In this document: positions 47,501 to 56,726 of the stretch, piece after piece | Numbering within the stretch: the stretch's first letter is position 1 | Layout: every line of letters starts with the position of its first letter | Assembly: GCA_009746045.1 (NCBI GenBank) | Contig: RPFO01000079.1 | Location: forward strand, 2,255,344 to 2,319,343 | Origin: Mesostigma viride | Taxonomy: Eukaryota; Streptophyta; Mesostigmatophyceae; Mesostigmatales; Mesostigmataceae | Direction: 5' to 3' | Length of the DNA stretch: 64,000 nt | Notes under the pieces: model-generated | Databases searched by the model: none | What the model was told of the DNA's origin: nothing | The model's input: only the letters and a program-made list of their open reading frames with translations | Made by a program: the position numbers and the translations under genes

Positions 47501-50500
47501 TGGAGCATGTGGCATGGGATGCCTGTGCTCTGTGTGGGAACAACAAGTACTAAAGAGGACCTTAACAAGACAGTTAAACTCTATCGTGGTTCGCTGTTCT
47601 CACGCATGCATCTATGATGATGGCATGTTCGTGTGCGATCATGTGACAATGGCCTGCAATGGCCTGATGTGCGATTCTGTGACAATGGCCTGCAATGGCC
47701 TGCATGGGCATTTAAATGGCGTGAAAATAATGGCGGGCAAACGGCGTGCAGATGCGCCGCCACCTGGCGTGCCGCGGTCCCCCACGCCACGGCCCACCAA
47801 CCCCCTGGCCGACCCTGCCAGCTACATGCAGCTGCTGGAGGAGGAAAACGCGGAACTCCACAAAGTGGCCGCGAGTCTCGAGGGGCAGAACGCCGTGCTG
47901 CGCTCCGCGGTCGGTGCGTGCGGCAGTTCTAGCCGGTGGAACGTTGTTTTACGGGCGGTTTCAACCCTAATGTGAATGCATTGATATGACCTTTTGGTTG
48001 CTGATGACCCATAGATATGACAGTCATGGCTAGCGGGCAAGGAAGGGGAAGCAGGAGGGGATGTTGGCTTTTGAAGTCGCTGTGCGTGGGGCGGAAATGG
48101 AATGTGAGAAAGAGGACATTGCCGTGCTTTTGGCCACACACGAACGGATGGCCAGCAACTAGTGTAGCCTGGGAAGGCACTCTGCGCGGGCAGACAACTG
48201 TGTGCTTCCATGTCCACAGAAACTGGGCAAGTCGCGGGCCAGTTTCACAGAAATAGGTGTGCAATCCTCAGGCTACGGGCCCCGTATTACGCCATGCCTG
48301 GAGGGATACACATTTGTGAATCTACTGACATGCCCACATGCCAAGCCATCTAGGTCAAGTTAGGTCATGGTGGCATGTGTTAGTATTGCCATCTGCAGAT
48401 CAGCGTTGCAAATTCTTGTGATGCTCAATTGGTTTGTGTTGACAGAGACGCTTCGTCATATCTGGTTTTGAACAAGGACAGGGGGGTACCAGATGCCAAC
48501 ATGGTCTTGTGATTGCAAGGGTTCTCTTTTTTCGTTAACAAGTCACTTAGACGATGCCTTACCCACTGGCCACCTTACCCATCTGCGACCCACCTGCTGG
48601 CATCCCCCAGCTGAGATGCGGGAGCAGATGGAAGCCATGGAGGAGGCGCGGCGCTTGGAGACGGAAGTGGCGTCGGTCGCAGCGATGGCAGGTCCGGGGG
48701 TGTCGCCGGACGCTGCCATGCTGCTCAGGTGAGCGCACGCAAAGCCAGCCATGCTCATCCTATGAACACAGTCTAAAACACAAAGTATAGAGCAAACTAA
48801 GATACGCAGCAAACTGTACGCAGGCTAAGATATAGAGCAGTCTAACTATAGAGCAAAGAAGCCATGGTTGCCGCGGTGATAATGCCCTGCTCAGGTGAGC
48901 GCATGTCCACGGCATGCCTGTTGCTAGAGACTGGCAGCCTGTTGGTTCCTGGATTGGCGTAATTCATTTACAGTGCGCGCAATACGGTATCGATCAGTAC
49001 ACAATCTTAACACGTCTATGTCTATGACTACATGTCTACGTCCATGGTTTGGTTGTATCAAGTAAGACTATTGACAGCTAGGGCAGCGTTTCCTGGTACT
49101 CTGGCCGCGTGCACATGCAGCCTGCTGCAGGAGGAGCGTGACGCTTTCCAGCAGGAAGCGCAGCAGCTGCAGAGACATGTTGAGATCCTGCAGGGCCAAG
49201 CATCGGCGGGGCCACACGCCGCCAGTGGCGCGAGCAGTAGCGCGGGGGGTAGCCTGCCCCCTGCGGCCGCTGGGTCGGAAGAGCTGCTCTTCCTTCGGGG
49301 CCGTGTGAAGGCGCTGTTGGCGGAGAAGGAGCAGCTGAGGCAGGAGGTAGGGATGCCAGCTAATATACTGGCTGATAATGTGCTTGTATTATGCTTAACT
49401 CACCGGCCTGGCCAAGGAGCGGCTAAGGGAGGAGGCACGGATGACCCCAATGATTTTTTGAACAATCTGTGGTGGATGCCACAACAGCCTTGGCCCCCCC
49501 AACGGTTGACGGAATGGACAGGTGCTTGCAATCATTCCCTGACGATGGCGATGACCGCAAACGTTTTCGCGGACAATTACCTTGAGAGGCATGCACGGCT
49601 GTTATTAGTTCAGACATACTGTGCGGAAAGGACAAGGATAATAAGGCATATCTGAGTGACCTGTTCATAAGAGTTGTTTTAGATAATTACTGCACTGAAG
49701 TTGGGCAAGCCTCTTAAGTTTCGAGGGCGGTGAAGGAGGGGTGGGGGAGAGAAAGAGAGTTCTGTGCAGGTCCCTCCCTTTGTTGTATGGATTTTGATCT
49801 TCCATATACTGACACTGCTTCCGCCACCAGCCATGTCGCAGGCTTGACGGTACTGCCAAACAACAGACATCGAGCATACAGGGGCAGCACTGCTCAGGAC
49901 CCTGAGAGCGACTCATCGACCCCGCGCACGCATGGTGGTTGCCCACCGCTCCGCCTGGATTCGAAACATGACCCTGTGGATGGTTGCACCTGGGCTGTGG
50001 TCATGAAATATATAATACCGTGGACCTGTCGTCGTTGCTGTGGGCGCTGCCCAGGTCTACCACCTCAAGCTGGAGCTGCGACACGCCCGGCTGGCATCCG
50101 CCACTTACCCAGCGACCGTGGCCGGCGCTGCCCCACCGGTCGGCCCTCCCTTCGCACCCACACACATGTTGATGGGAGAGAAAGGGCCGATGGAGGAAAC
50201 ACTGCCGGCCCCGGCTGGGGTGGCGCCCCGCATCTCAGGGGGTAAACCCACACAGCTCGGCTGGGCGTCGCAAGCGCCGTCAGCTGCTGGCATCCGCACT
50301 GGGCCCCCTGATGGCGCAGAAAGCATGGGCTTGGGGGCGCGTGGGGATGGCAGCACGATGCCTTTTGCTGCAGGTCTGGAGGCTCTTACGGGGGCACATT
50401 CTGGTCAGACATTGCCAACTCATGTCGGGGGTCAGGGATGGCGGCAACTGGCGGATGCCCAGGACGGGTTTGCTCCCAGGGAGGAGCCTCCAGGGTCTTT

Positions 50501-52003
50501 GGCAGACGCCAGCTTGGCGGCCGAGGTAGGGGGTGTTGTGTGGATGCGTGTGTGTGCTCTTGTGTGGGTGGGTGGAGGTTGGGGGGGGCAGGGAGGGGGG
50601 AGGCGGGGGGGCGTGTGTGTGTGTGTGTTCATGCGTACGTGTTTGTGAGGGTTAGGCTGCCCTTTGTCCGTCATGTATGGGAATGAACGCTGTTGTGACT
50701 GGTGGAGAGGGATGGGGGGAGGGGTCGGGGGGCCAATTTTAACCATTTCCCTTTTCCCTCCATAGCCAATGCGTGCCCTCTGCATGTGGACCGAGGGTTC
50801 ATCCACCGCCTCATTTCCCAAGCATGCGGGTCACCTCAGGTATGCGGGGTCCACCACTGCGGGCTTGTCTTGCTACTATAGTACATGCCCTGGCGGCTGA
50901 ATAATGACGAATGTGAATGTTGCCAAGGCTCCATGCGTGTGCCGTGAACATCACATGGGTCCCCATGAATGTCCCACTGATCTTGCTGCCACCCAGGTCC
51001 AGCAGCTACGCAACATGGTACGGAACCTGCAGGCGCAAGTAGCAAGACCCGCAGGGCTGGCAGCACCTCCTAGTGCATCGCTCTCGGCTACCATCTTCAC
51101 CGACCAGGCGGGGCAAGGGCTGCTGGGTCCAGCTGGGGTCTTGCGTCCGCCAGGGGCCACTAGCGCCCCCCCCCTTGGTGCATATCCTGCTGGCAGCCTT
51201 CACGGCTCGCACGTGCACGGCCCAGGCATGGACACGGATGCTGGGGGTCCATCATTATCGTCATTAGGGAGGTTTCCTCATGAAGGGTCCAGCCATCGAG
51301 AAGGCATGGCCCATGGGGGGTTAGATGAGCTTGCGGATGCCCGGGGACAGGTGGCGCGGTTGAAGGCCGAGAAAGCGCGACTGCTGGAGCTGAGCAACGA
51401 GCTGCGCGCGGCGTTGAGGGACAGGTAAGGGGGTGGGGTCATGGGACAGGTGCCGCCCTTTGTGCCGTCATCAATACTAGAAGGGGCCCCATTGGGGGAC
51501 AGGTATGGGCAGCCTTGAGGTACAGGTATAGGCGAGGTGAAGGGGCACGCTTGAGGGGCTAATAAAGGAAGCGGCATGTAGAAGGGGCATTAAGCAAGAG
51601 GAAGGGGGGCAATGAAGGGACGGGCATGGATGGCAGGAAGGGACAGGAAGGGGTGTGTGGGGGGTGAGGGACACGTAATTGCACGGGCGCTTAATAAAGT
51701 TTTTGTGGAGAGGCATGGAATTCGTTCTTCCTGTCCTTTGGCTTTTTCTAGTCAAACCAGAACAAGAGACCGCACACTTGCCTGTGCATAGGAGCATTAG
51801 TACCTACACATGCATACGCAATGTGCACAATGGTGTGTGTATCCTTCTGTGCACGCATATGTAGGAAAGTTTGCGTGTCCCTTCGGTACAGGGAAATGGG
51901 GCCGGGCTTCTGGGGGATTGTGAGTGCAGCCAGTTTGAATTGTATTCTTCGCTAGCATAACCATTTCATTTATCGCTGTCTCTTTCTCACCTATTGGTGG
52001 CTT

Positions 52004-52056
<53 letters not shown>

Positions 52057-54222
52057 CACACACACACACACACGCACACGCACACACACCCACACACACG
52101 CACACACTGGTCCTATCGAACGACATGGGCTACAGGTCGGCATCTCCCGAGGCGACGGGACAGACAGGTGCAGCAATGGCCACAAACGCGCGCGGTACAA
52201 CACTTCCTGAGGCTGCGCCCATGAATTCCGGGCCATGGCCTGGGGGGTTGCCATCGTGGGCAATCCCAGTTACCCAGGGATCCCACAACCAGAACGATTA
52301 CAATCCTCTGATGCATGCTGGTGATGATAGTGACCATTGGGGCCAAGTCCCCGGCAGCTTCCTGCCTCAAAATGACGGACGAGCCGCACAGGACAAGGGC
52401 CCCCAAGCCGACCCCCAGACGTATGTTGCAGAAGCGGACGGCGTGGTGGCAGATGCCAGTAATGCCGCTCGCGCGCGCTATGCCGATGACCTTCGGTCCA
52501 ACACCCGAGGTGGGGAGAGCAACAACGACGGTGGCCGTAGGGGGGTACCCATGGCCGGTGGACTGGGCAGGACAGTCCCGACGGCATCCGAGCCACTAGC
52601 GCCTGCAACCGCATCCCCGTTGTATGAGCGCCGCAGCGTGCTGAGCACGGGTATGATTCTGGCGACGGGGGGCATTGGTGGCGGTGGCCACGGCCTTGGT
52701 GGCAGCGCCGGCATGCGCGTGGGCCCTGCTTGGCAACCAGCAGCATCAGCAGCAGCCGCGGCCAACGGTGGAGGAAACCAGAGCAGCATGGGTGGCTTTG
52801 AGGTGGATGGCATCACTCAGCAGAACATGTCCACGGTGCTGCCAGGGAGGGCGCCAGGGTGGGCGAATGCGGGCTTCCTTGGCCGGGGAACGGTGGCTGC
52901 TAATGGACCGCCCAGCGTGGACCAGGGAGGCATGGAGGGCTCATGGAGAGACTCGCAGCCGCAGCAGGTATCGCGGCAGCAGGCATGGCAGCAGGAAAAT
53001 ATGGCGGGGGGGGCACCGCGGCCCACGCATGATCATCCGGAGCGGGATACTAACATCGTGGCGGCGTACGCGGATGGTGGCGGGTCTTCTAGGCCTAGGT
53101 ATGATAACGGCTGTGCGCTTGGCGAGGGCTTGTCATATTCCAGAAGACAGGGGCTTTGCCACATGTCAGCATATTTGAAGGGAGTTGCCAGCTGTAGGAA
53201 ACGATAGAGGCGGCCACCGCTTGCGCATCAAGGGAACCTGTGTCATTTGTGCTGCTGGTCATCTATGCCACTTGTCATTTGTGCTACTAGTGCCTTAGCA
53301 TGGATTTTCAAAGAAAGTTACGATGATCAATGGCTGTGAACGCGAAAACTAGCACATCGCAGCAGCCAGCATTTTGATTTCCTGCCAGTCTGCCTCTAGC
53401 CCCACGCTGATGTAACCCTTCATTCACTCCCCTGTGGTGGTGGCCTCTGGCCTCTTCTGTGGTGATGGTGTCGTGATGGGGGTCGTGCTGGCACGCTGGG
53501 CCATGGCATGCCCTTGCCGCAGGTCGGCGCCGGTGCGGCGTGACAGGGAGCAGCATCAGGACCTGCAGGTGACGGGCGCGCAGGCCGCCATGCAGCGGGA
53601 GCGGTCAGCGCAGGCCGCGCTGCTTGAGCTGCAGAAAAAGGTTAGTAGCCTTTGGGGGGTTCCTTTGGATGTAAGCATTCATTACAGGCAAATCAGATTA
53701 AGCGTCCAATCACACCGCCTGGCTTTATCTTGGCTGTTGTCTTGGCTAGTTCCCTTCCTATCAGCCAGGCTAACTCCCTTCCTATCAGCCTGGCTAGCTC
53801 CCCTCCTGGCTAGTTCCCTTCTATCAGCCTGGCTAGTTTCTCGACTATCATCCTCGCCCTGATCCGCTGTCTGCACACTTTTCAGGGGACGTTGTTGTTC
53901 CAGGTTTTCAAAAAGTGTGGCTTCTCAGAACTGTTGTTGGATGGGTGGATGGTAAAAAGCCCATTGCTTCCCCTGCCCATATCAAAGCTGTGCACATGTT
54001 CCGGCCATGCCTGGAGGGTCCATCGCCTCTTTGTATCCTCATCACATGTGATGCTGCGCACTCTTGTGCATCCATACGAATCCTGCACCGGCACCTTCTT
54101 GGCTGTATTGGCAGGGCACGGAAAGCCAACGGCAGAAGCGGCTTGCGGCCGCCAACAAAAACAGGGTGCGCAACTACAACCTCAAGGATGACAGCAGCGT
54201 GGAAGAGGCGGGTGCAACCTAG
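23525..54222 (+). CDS. CCDC57-like coiled-coil protein, 27 exons, 1619 aa
   Basis: Exons: 23525-23665, 29597-29665, 29924-29995, 30728-30805, 31567-31632, 33474-33546, 34570-34676, 35208-35267, 35582-35632, 36271-36318, 37926-38060, 39178-39252, 39581-39697, 40245-40358, 41318-41389, 42311-42352, 43163-43225, 43873-44028, 45152-45878, 47752-47913, 48611-48728, 49121-49346, 50055-50525, 50997-51424, 52136-53098, 53523-53640, 54115-54222. All phases agree, including four phase-1 and phase-2 runs, and the sum is 1620 codons with the stop. Residues 1-500 are heptad-rich coiled coil; [20 protein letters not shown] followed by EYDA (about 65-87) matches, from memory, a signature near the N-terminus of CCDC57, a centriole-satellite and microtubule-linked protein. 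Later coiled-coil stretches follow the same order. The C-terminal half is Gln-, Gly- and Pro-rich with short coils, and the protein is longer than human CCDC57. Intron 11 has a GC donor. Small phase-0 exons could have been missed. Confidence 0.75.
24251..28332 (+). repeat. 24-bp satellite, about 170 copies, intron 1 of the CCDC57-like gene
   Basis: Units read GACACCCCTCCTCCCTTG plus a variable six-base slot (CGTCAC, CGTCAT, CATCAC, CATCAT, CATCCA or CATCCT, the last followed by TAC). A second polymorphism is CCTCC versus CTTCT after the cytosine run. The unit length is a multiple of three and free of stops, so at least four frames stay open for over 1350 codons: peptides such as RHDTPPPL on the plus strand and REEGCRDA on the minus. 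No splice signals frame the block, and the flanking exon pair joins in phase without it. Confidence 0.97.
28590..29578 (+). repeat. 30-bp minisatellite, about 33 copies, intron 1
   Basis: Units contain CTCATCGGATGACACCTC and TATTCCCCAC. Most are 30 bp; from 29178 some carry CCCCTTCATC and are 31 bp, which shifts the frame each time. Point variants (TCGAAT for TCGGAT, CTCCA for CTCTA) mark individual units. The array ends 18 bp before the acceptor of exon 2. Confidence 0.97.
30000..30235 (+). repeat. 36-bp tandem repeat, about 6 decaying copies, intron 3
   Basis: Units contain GTAGCAGTATAGTAGTGATG and CAGGGTGGAGGTCACT. Similarity falls toward both ends. The first unit starts inside the donor region of exon 3 (ATGCAGGTGGGGGTCAC), so the array looks seeded by the exon end. 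Confidence 0.8.
32046..33107 (+). repeat. 1.06-kb ACTC / ACTCACGC array, intron 5
   Basis: Blocks of pure ACTC alternate with blocks of ACTCACGC: ACTC to about 32246, ACTCACGC to about 32605, ACTC to about 32718, ACTCACGC to about 32912, then ACTC to 33100. The two types are sharply separated. The array is intronic; the 300-400-codon frames of THSL/THSR are by-products. Confidence 0.97.
33615..33648 (+). repeat. Duplicated end of exon 6 with splice donor
   Basis: AAGGAGTTCGAGAGCATGG followed by TGCGCGGTACAAGG repeats the last 25 bases of exon 6 (GAGGAGTTTGAGAGCATCAA, then GCGCGGTATGAGG) about 90 bp downstream, donor included. No matching acceptor precedes it. It could act as an alternative donor only if the intervening 90 bases were kept, and the stop TAG at 33558 would then be in the transcript. 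Confidence 0.7.
34185..34432 (+). repeat. 49-bp minisatellite, about 5 copies, intron 6
   Basis: Units contain TATAAATATTTTTTGTTGAT and GGATTTCTCTACCGTTCCC; TATAAATAT starts at 34191 and 34240 and then every 49 bp. The AT core is unusual among the otherwise GC- or purine-rich arrays here. Confidence 0.9.
37143..37852 (+). repeat. 39-bp minisatellite, about 18 copies, intron 10
   Basis: Units contain ATCGGAGCCTACCCATGCC and TGGTCTACCCATTTCTACAC with very few differences (GGTCT or AGTCT, one CTCATC). The near-identity points to recent expansion or homogenisation. Thirteen-residue peptide repeats in several frames ([13 protein letters not shown]) are not bounded by splice sites. Confidence 0.95.
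38061..38066 (+). other. Non-canonical GC splice donor of exon 11
   Basis: Exon 11 ends CGGGAGCAGATG and continues GCAAGT, the standard consensus of rare GC-AG introns. Using it joins exons 11 and 12 in phase 0. No GT donor nearby keeps the frame as well. Confidence 0.7.
38290..38460 (+). repeat. About 34-bp GT-rich tandem repeat, intron 11
   Basis: TGTGTGCTTGTGCTTGTATG followed by TATATGTGCTA is repeated about four times with small changes, in a broader alternating pyrimidine-purine stretch from 38140 to 38470. Such DNA can adopt the Z form. Confidence 0.8.
38655..38808 (+). repeat. 30-bp tandem repeat, 5 copies, intron 11
   Basis: Units contain GACAGCGGTGCCAGCATACC and ACACTTCCGT. One copy has ATTCC for ATACC and ACGTCCAT for ACTTCCGT. 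Confidence 0.9.
41854..41972 (-). mobile_element. 91-bp retroposed element with 14-bp direct repeats
   Basis: CAATGTCAGAGGAT occurs at 41854-41867 and again at 41959-41972. Between them, 41868-41958 is the reverse complement of 58557-58647 with only a handful of differences. Flanking direct repeats of this length are the usual footprint of target-primed insertion. It sits in intron 15 of the CCDC57-like gene and has no coding capacity. Confidence 0.75.
42333..42640 (+). repeat. 70-bp tandem repeat carrying the exon 16 splice donor, 5 copies
   Basis: AGGACGTCACCAAGTACAAG followed by GTGAG occurs at 42333 (the true end of exon 16) and again at 42401, 42471, 42541 and 42611. The first spacing is 68 bp and the rest are 70. 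Each copy keeps the last seven codons of the exon (EDVTKYK; one has CGAG for CAAG) and the donor. The upstream half of each copy is intron sequence. Any copy could compete as a 5' splice site, or a cryptic AAG acceptor could make an added mini-exon. Confidence 0.85.
44509..44834 (+). repeat. CCCT tetranucleotide array, intron 18
   Basis: About 80 near-perfect TCCC repeats with a few CTTCC slips. The sense transcript is pyrimidine here, opposite to the purine array at 46.8 kb in the next intron. Confidence 0.97.
44876..45064 (+). repeat. ACCA tetranucleotide array, intron 18
   Basis: About 46 perfect ACCA units, 40 bp after the CCCT array and 90 bp before exon 19. The lack of interruptions suggests a young or unstable repeat. 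Confidence 0.97.
45155..45270 (+). repeat. Coding CAG/CAA tract (poly-Gln) in exon 19
   Basis: Exon 19 of the CCDC57-like gene begins with ten CAG codons around CTA CAG ATG, then a second Gln run and four GGGCAACAG units. This yields [20 protein letters not shown] and a GQQ repeat. It is the only array in the window that I place inside coding sequence with phase support on both sides, apart from the Thr/Ala run in exon 9 of the TPR-ARM gene. Confidence 0.8.
46015..46175 (+). repeat. 12-bp AGGGCCACTGTT-type repeat, intron 19
   Basis: Degenerate units AGGGCCACTGTT, AGGGGCATTATT and AGGTGCACTGTT. The segment 45910-45960 is duplicated at 45982-46045 and probably seeded the array. Confidence 0.8.
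46803..47388 (+). repeat. AGGGG purine array, 0.58 kb, intron 19
   Basis: Irregular GGGGA and GGGA units with runs of up to eight Gs. Many overlapping G4 motifs lie on the sense strand. There are no stops in several frames, so long Gly/Glu frames appear by chance. Confidence 0.97.
48880..48906 (+). repeat. Duplicated end of exon 21 with splice donor
   Basis: AATGCCCTGCTCAGGTGAGC followed by GCATG repeats the exon 21 end and donor (GCCATGCTGCTCAGGTGAGC, then GCACG) about 160 bp downstream. Only the last 12-13 exon bases are covered. Confidence 0.6.
52004..52116 (+). repeat. CA microsatellite before exon 25
   Basis: About 50 CA units with a CTTG and several CG interruptions. It ends about 20 bp before the acceptor of exon 25, in the place of a normal polypyrimidine tract. 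Confidence 0.9.
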
Positions 54223-54241
54223 GACAGTGGGGATGCGCAGT

Positions 54242-54318
54242 AAGAATGTACTTGCGTGTCATGCGCATGTGCATGCCACGGAGTACTCTGCTAATCTCAT
54301 TAGAAAAGTAATGGGATG
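54242..54318 (+). mobile_element. 5'-truncated SINE, copy C
   Basis: TAAGAATGTACTTGCGTGTC through CACGGAGTACTCTGCTAATC matches the body of the SINE copies at 20.5, 56.2 and 63.3 kb. It begins only 20 bp after the stop codon of the CCDC57-like gene and so probably lies in its 3' UTR. Confidence 0.6.
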
Positions 54319-54654
54319 CGCAGCATCAGGTGGTTCATCAGATCCATAACAAGATGTTCTGCATAGGATAAGATACTCTCCGCAGACGCAGCCCTCTCCC
54401 ACATTTGCATCAGTAAGGTGTGGGCTGGATATTTGTAAACAATTTGGCCTTGCAAACTTGTTAGGGTCATCTGGTTGACGTTATTATTTATTGATAGTAG
54501 GATGGGACCTTGATATGCTATTTATTTATGAACACGCGTAAGTTTGTGCAACGAAGTCTTTGTCAAACAAAATCATATGCATCTTACGTGCTTGAAGGCA
54601 TCCATGTATGCTCCATATCAATTCACTTAAAGTCACTCAGTACGCATGTAAGTA

Positions 54655-55080
54655 AGTATGCATGAAGGCCACCCCCAATTAAGCCAGTGGGGGCTCCGCG
54701 TGTGACCAAGTTTGGCATTCACAGTAATTCGGGCCGGGTTGCCCACAACCCTGTAACTAGGTCTTAGATAGATCCATCCCATCCCAGCCCAGCCCAGCCC
54801 AGCCCAGCCCAGCCCAGCCCAGCCCAGCCCAGCCCAGCCCAGCCCAGCCCAGCCCAGCCCAGCCCAGCCCAGCCCAGCCCATCCATCCCATCGACCCATC
54901 CCATCCCAGCCCAGCCCAGAGCAGCCAGCCCAGCCCAGCCAAGCCCAGCCCAGCCCAGCCCAGCCCAGCCAAGCCAAGCCAAGCCAAGCCAAGCCAAGCC
55001 AAGCCAGGCCCAGCCCAGCCCAGCCCACACGACTGTAGTGAGGACTTCTGCTCACGTAACGCTGTTACGTGTTAATTAAT
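54655..55080 (+). mobile_element. LINE 3' end with internal CAGCC expansion
   Basis: The segment 54660-54775 (GTGGGGGCTCCGCGTGTGAC to CCTGTAACTAGGTCTTAG) and 55035-55080 (GAGGACTTCTGCTCACGTAA to TTAATTAATTAAT) are the two halves of the LINE terminus. Between them the ATCCATCCC part has been replaced by 240 bp of CAGCC and CAAGC repeats. The element keeps its (TTAA)n tail. Confidence 0.75.
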
Positions 55081-55282
55081 TAATACCTTTCTGCTTTTTG
55101 GTCCATTGGAGTTCCTTCCCACCAAGAGAACAATTTATTTTACATTTTTGTGTGCTAGGCTTTATACGGACAGCCTATACCACACCTTCAAACTCAGTGC
55201 ACATCATTATCAAGTTGGTTATTGTAGCACCATGCTTGGGGCCCAGCATACTCGAACACAAGGTCTTGCCCCTCTTAGCAGC

Positions 55283-55545
55283 GTGGGTGGGCGGGTGGGT
55301 GGGTGGGTGGGTGGGTGGGTGGGTGGGTGGGTGGGTGGTGGGTGGTGGGTGGGTGGGTGGGTGGGTGGGTGGGTGGGTGGGTGGGTGGGTGGGTGGGTGG
55401 GTGGGTGGGTGGGTGGGTGGGTGGGTGGGTGGGTGGGTGGGTGGGTGGGTGGGTGGGTGGGTGGGTGGGTGGGTGGGTGGGTGGGTGGGTGGGTGGGTGG
55501 GTGGGTGGGTGGGTGGGTGGGTGGGTGGGTGGATGGATGGGTGGG
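55283..55545 (+). repeat. GGGT array, about 64 units
   Basis: Nearly pure GGGT tetramers with two small breaks near 55336 (GGTGGGTGGTGGG). This is an excellent G-quadruplex former. It is not a known telomere repeat and lies well inside the window. Confidence 0.97.
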
Positions 55546-56124
55546 AGCTGAAAAGAGGCCTCCCTACGTCCCCTACACCACTCTAAGTACTGACTATCAT
55601 TCACATTGCGCCACGCAGGCCTGCCGGCTGGCGCAGGTTCAAGGTGTACTGACTGCCCATCACAGTTGCGCCACGCCTGGCGCGGCTGGCGCAGGTACAA
55701 GCTCTAGTGACGTATGTTAGAAGCTTCCTAGGCGGCCTGCACTCCGGAACCACACTCAGCCTCGGTACAAAAAGGGCCGGCCGGTGCAGTACCCTCATGA
55801 CAAGCGCTAGTCTTACACTACCTACGGCAGGTCGGTCCCCTTTGAGCGGCCCGTCCACGCGTCATATATAAAATGAGCGAAGCTCAACAAATTAATTAAT
55901 TAATTATTTAATTAGTTAATTTATGGCTTTGCCGAGACATGTATGCACCCAATTCAATCCTTCTCTGACTGCCAAGGAGGCAGGCCGCATATGCAATCGA
56001 GCTTACTGTATACGTGTTTTGATACATGGCACGTTAAACAAAGTTACATATTGGACCGCCAGGCGGGCATCCAGGAACCGCCTCGTCTGCCATTACATAA
56101 AGGTTAGCTCCATAAGATGAGGAA

Positions 56125-56440
56125 TATATCCTTCTCTAGTGACGATATCAACAAGGAGACACGATATGGTTGGGGCATGATGCAGATGATATTTGTAACT
56201 TTCGTGTATAATTATCTTCTTTAAGGAAATTAGCATAGTACTCTGTGGCATGCCCATGCGCATGACTCGCGCGCAAGCACTTCAGCAGTACTTACTTACT
56301 TACTTATAGCTTACTTACCCCCGGCCGGGCGCACCATGGGCGCAGAAAAATCGAACTCGTGACCCATACTCCAACATCGCCTGTGCCTCACCAAATCCCA
56401 GCTATGACCTCTTTCTTTATTATTCCATTTTTGTTTATGT
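56125..56440 (-). mobile_element. tRNA-derived SINE, copy B (best copy)
   Basis: Read on the minus strand, the head has a pol III A-box-like TAGCTGGGATTTGG (56404-56391) and a B-box-like GAGTTCGATTTT (around 56360-56349) about 30 bp apart, as in tRNAs, with D-arm- and T-arm-like surroundings. Next come a GTAAGTAAG stretch, the conserved body (GAGTCATGCGCATGGGCATG, ACGAAAGTTACAAATAT) and the end CATGCCCCAACCATA. No TSD was identified. As a tRNA gene it would be defective, because the acceptor stem does not close. Confidence 0.6.
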
Positions 56441-56504
56441 TATTATTATTACTCTTTACTTTGTCTTTCTATATTATTGTTCGTATTATTACTATTTACA
56501 TTTT

Positions 56505-56687
56505 CTTTTCTTTTTTTCTTTCTTTCTTTCTTTTTCTTTCTTAAATCTTTTTTCTTTTTCCCTTTGTAATGTATACTCCTTACCTTTTCTTTTAGTAGCC
56601 CTTTGTAGGTGTGTATAATATGCGTTCCATCTTTTCCTTCTTAGTTTTGGTTGTGTTGCTGTTGTTGTTGTTGGTGGTGGTGGTGGT

Positions 56688-56726
<39 letters not shown>
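56505..56726 (+). repeat. T-rich/TTTC tract and TTG-GTG-GT microsatellites
   Basis: TTTC-rich sequence (56505-56560) and, after an AT-rich spacer, TTG, GTG and GT repeats (56645-56726). No gene is seen from 56441 to 57380. A segment near 56860-56910 (CACGACGTTGGATCGCCATG) recurs at 58943-58990 as a dispersed repeat. Confidence 0.7.

Noticed and set aside
53886-53903. Possible 18-nt micro-exon in intron 26 between TTTTCAG and GTTTTC
   Set aside because: It would keep the frame (GTLLFQ), but the donor is poor and exons 26 and 27 already join in phase. Left out without transcript evidence.
55283-55545. Telomere repeat
   Set aside because: GGGT differs from the known TTAGGG or TTTAGGG types, and the array is internal with transposon sequence on both sides.
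56341-56410. A genuine tRNA gene on the minus strand
   Set aside because: A- and B-box-like words are present, but the acceptor stem does not pair and the sequence is fused to a dispersed repeat, so a SINE head fits better.
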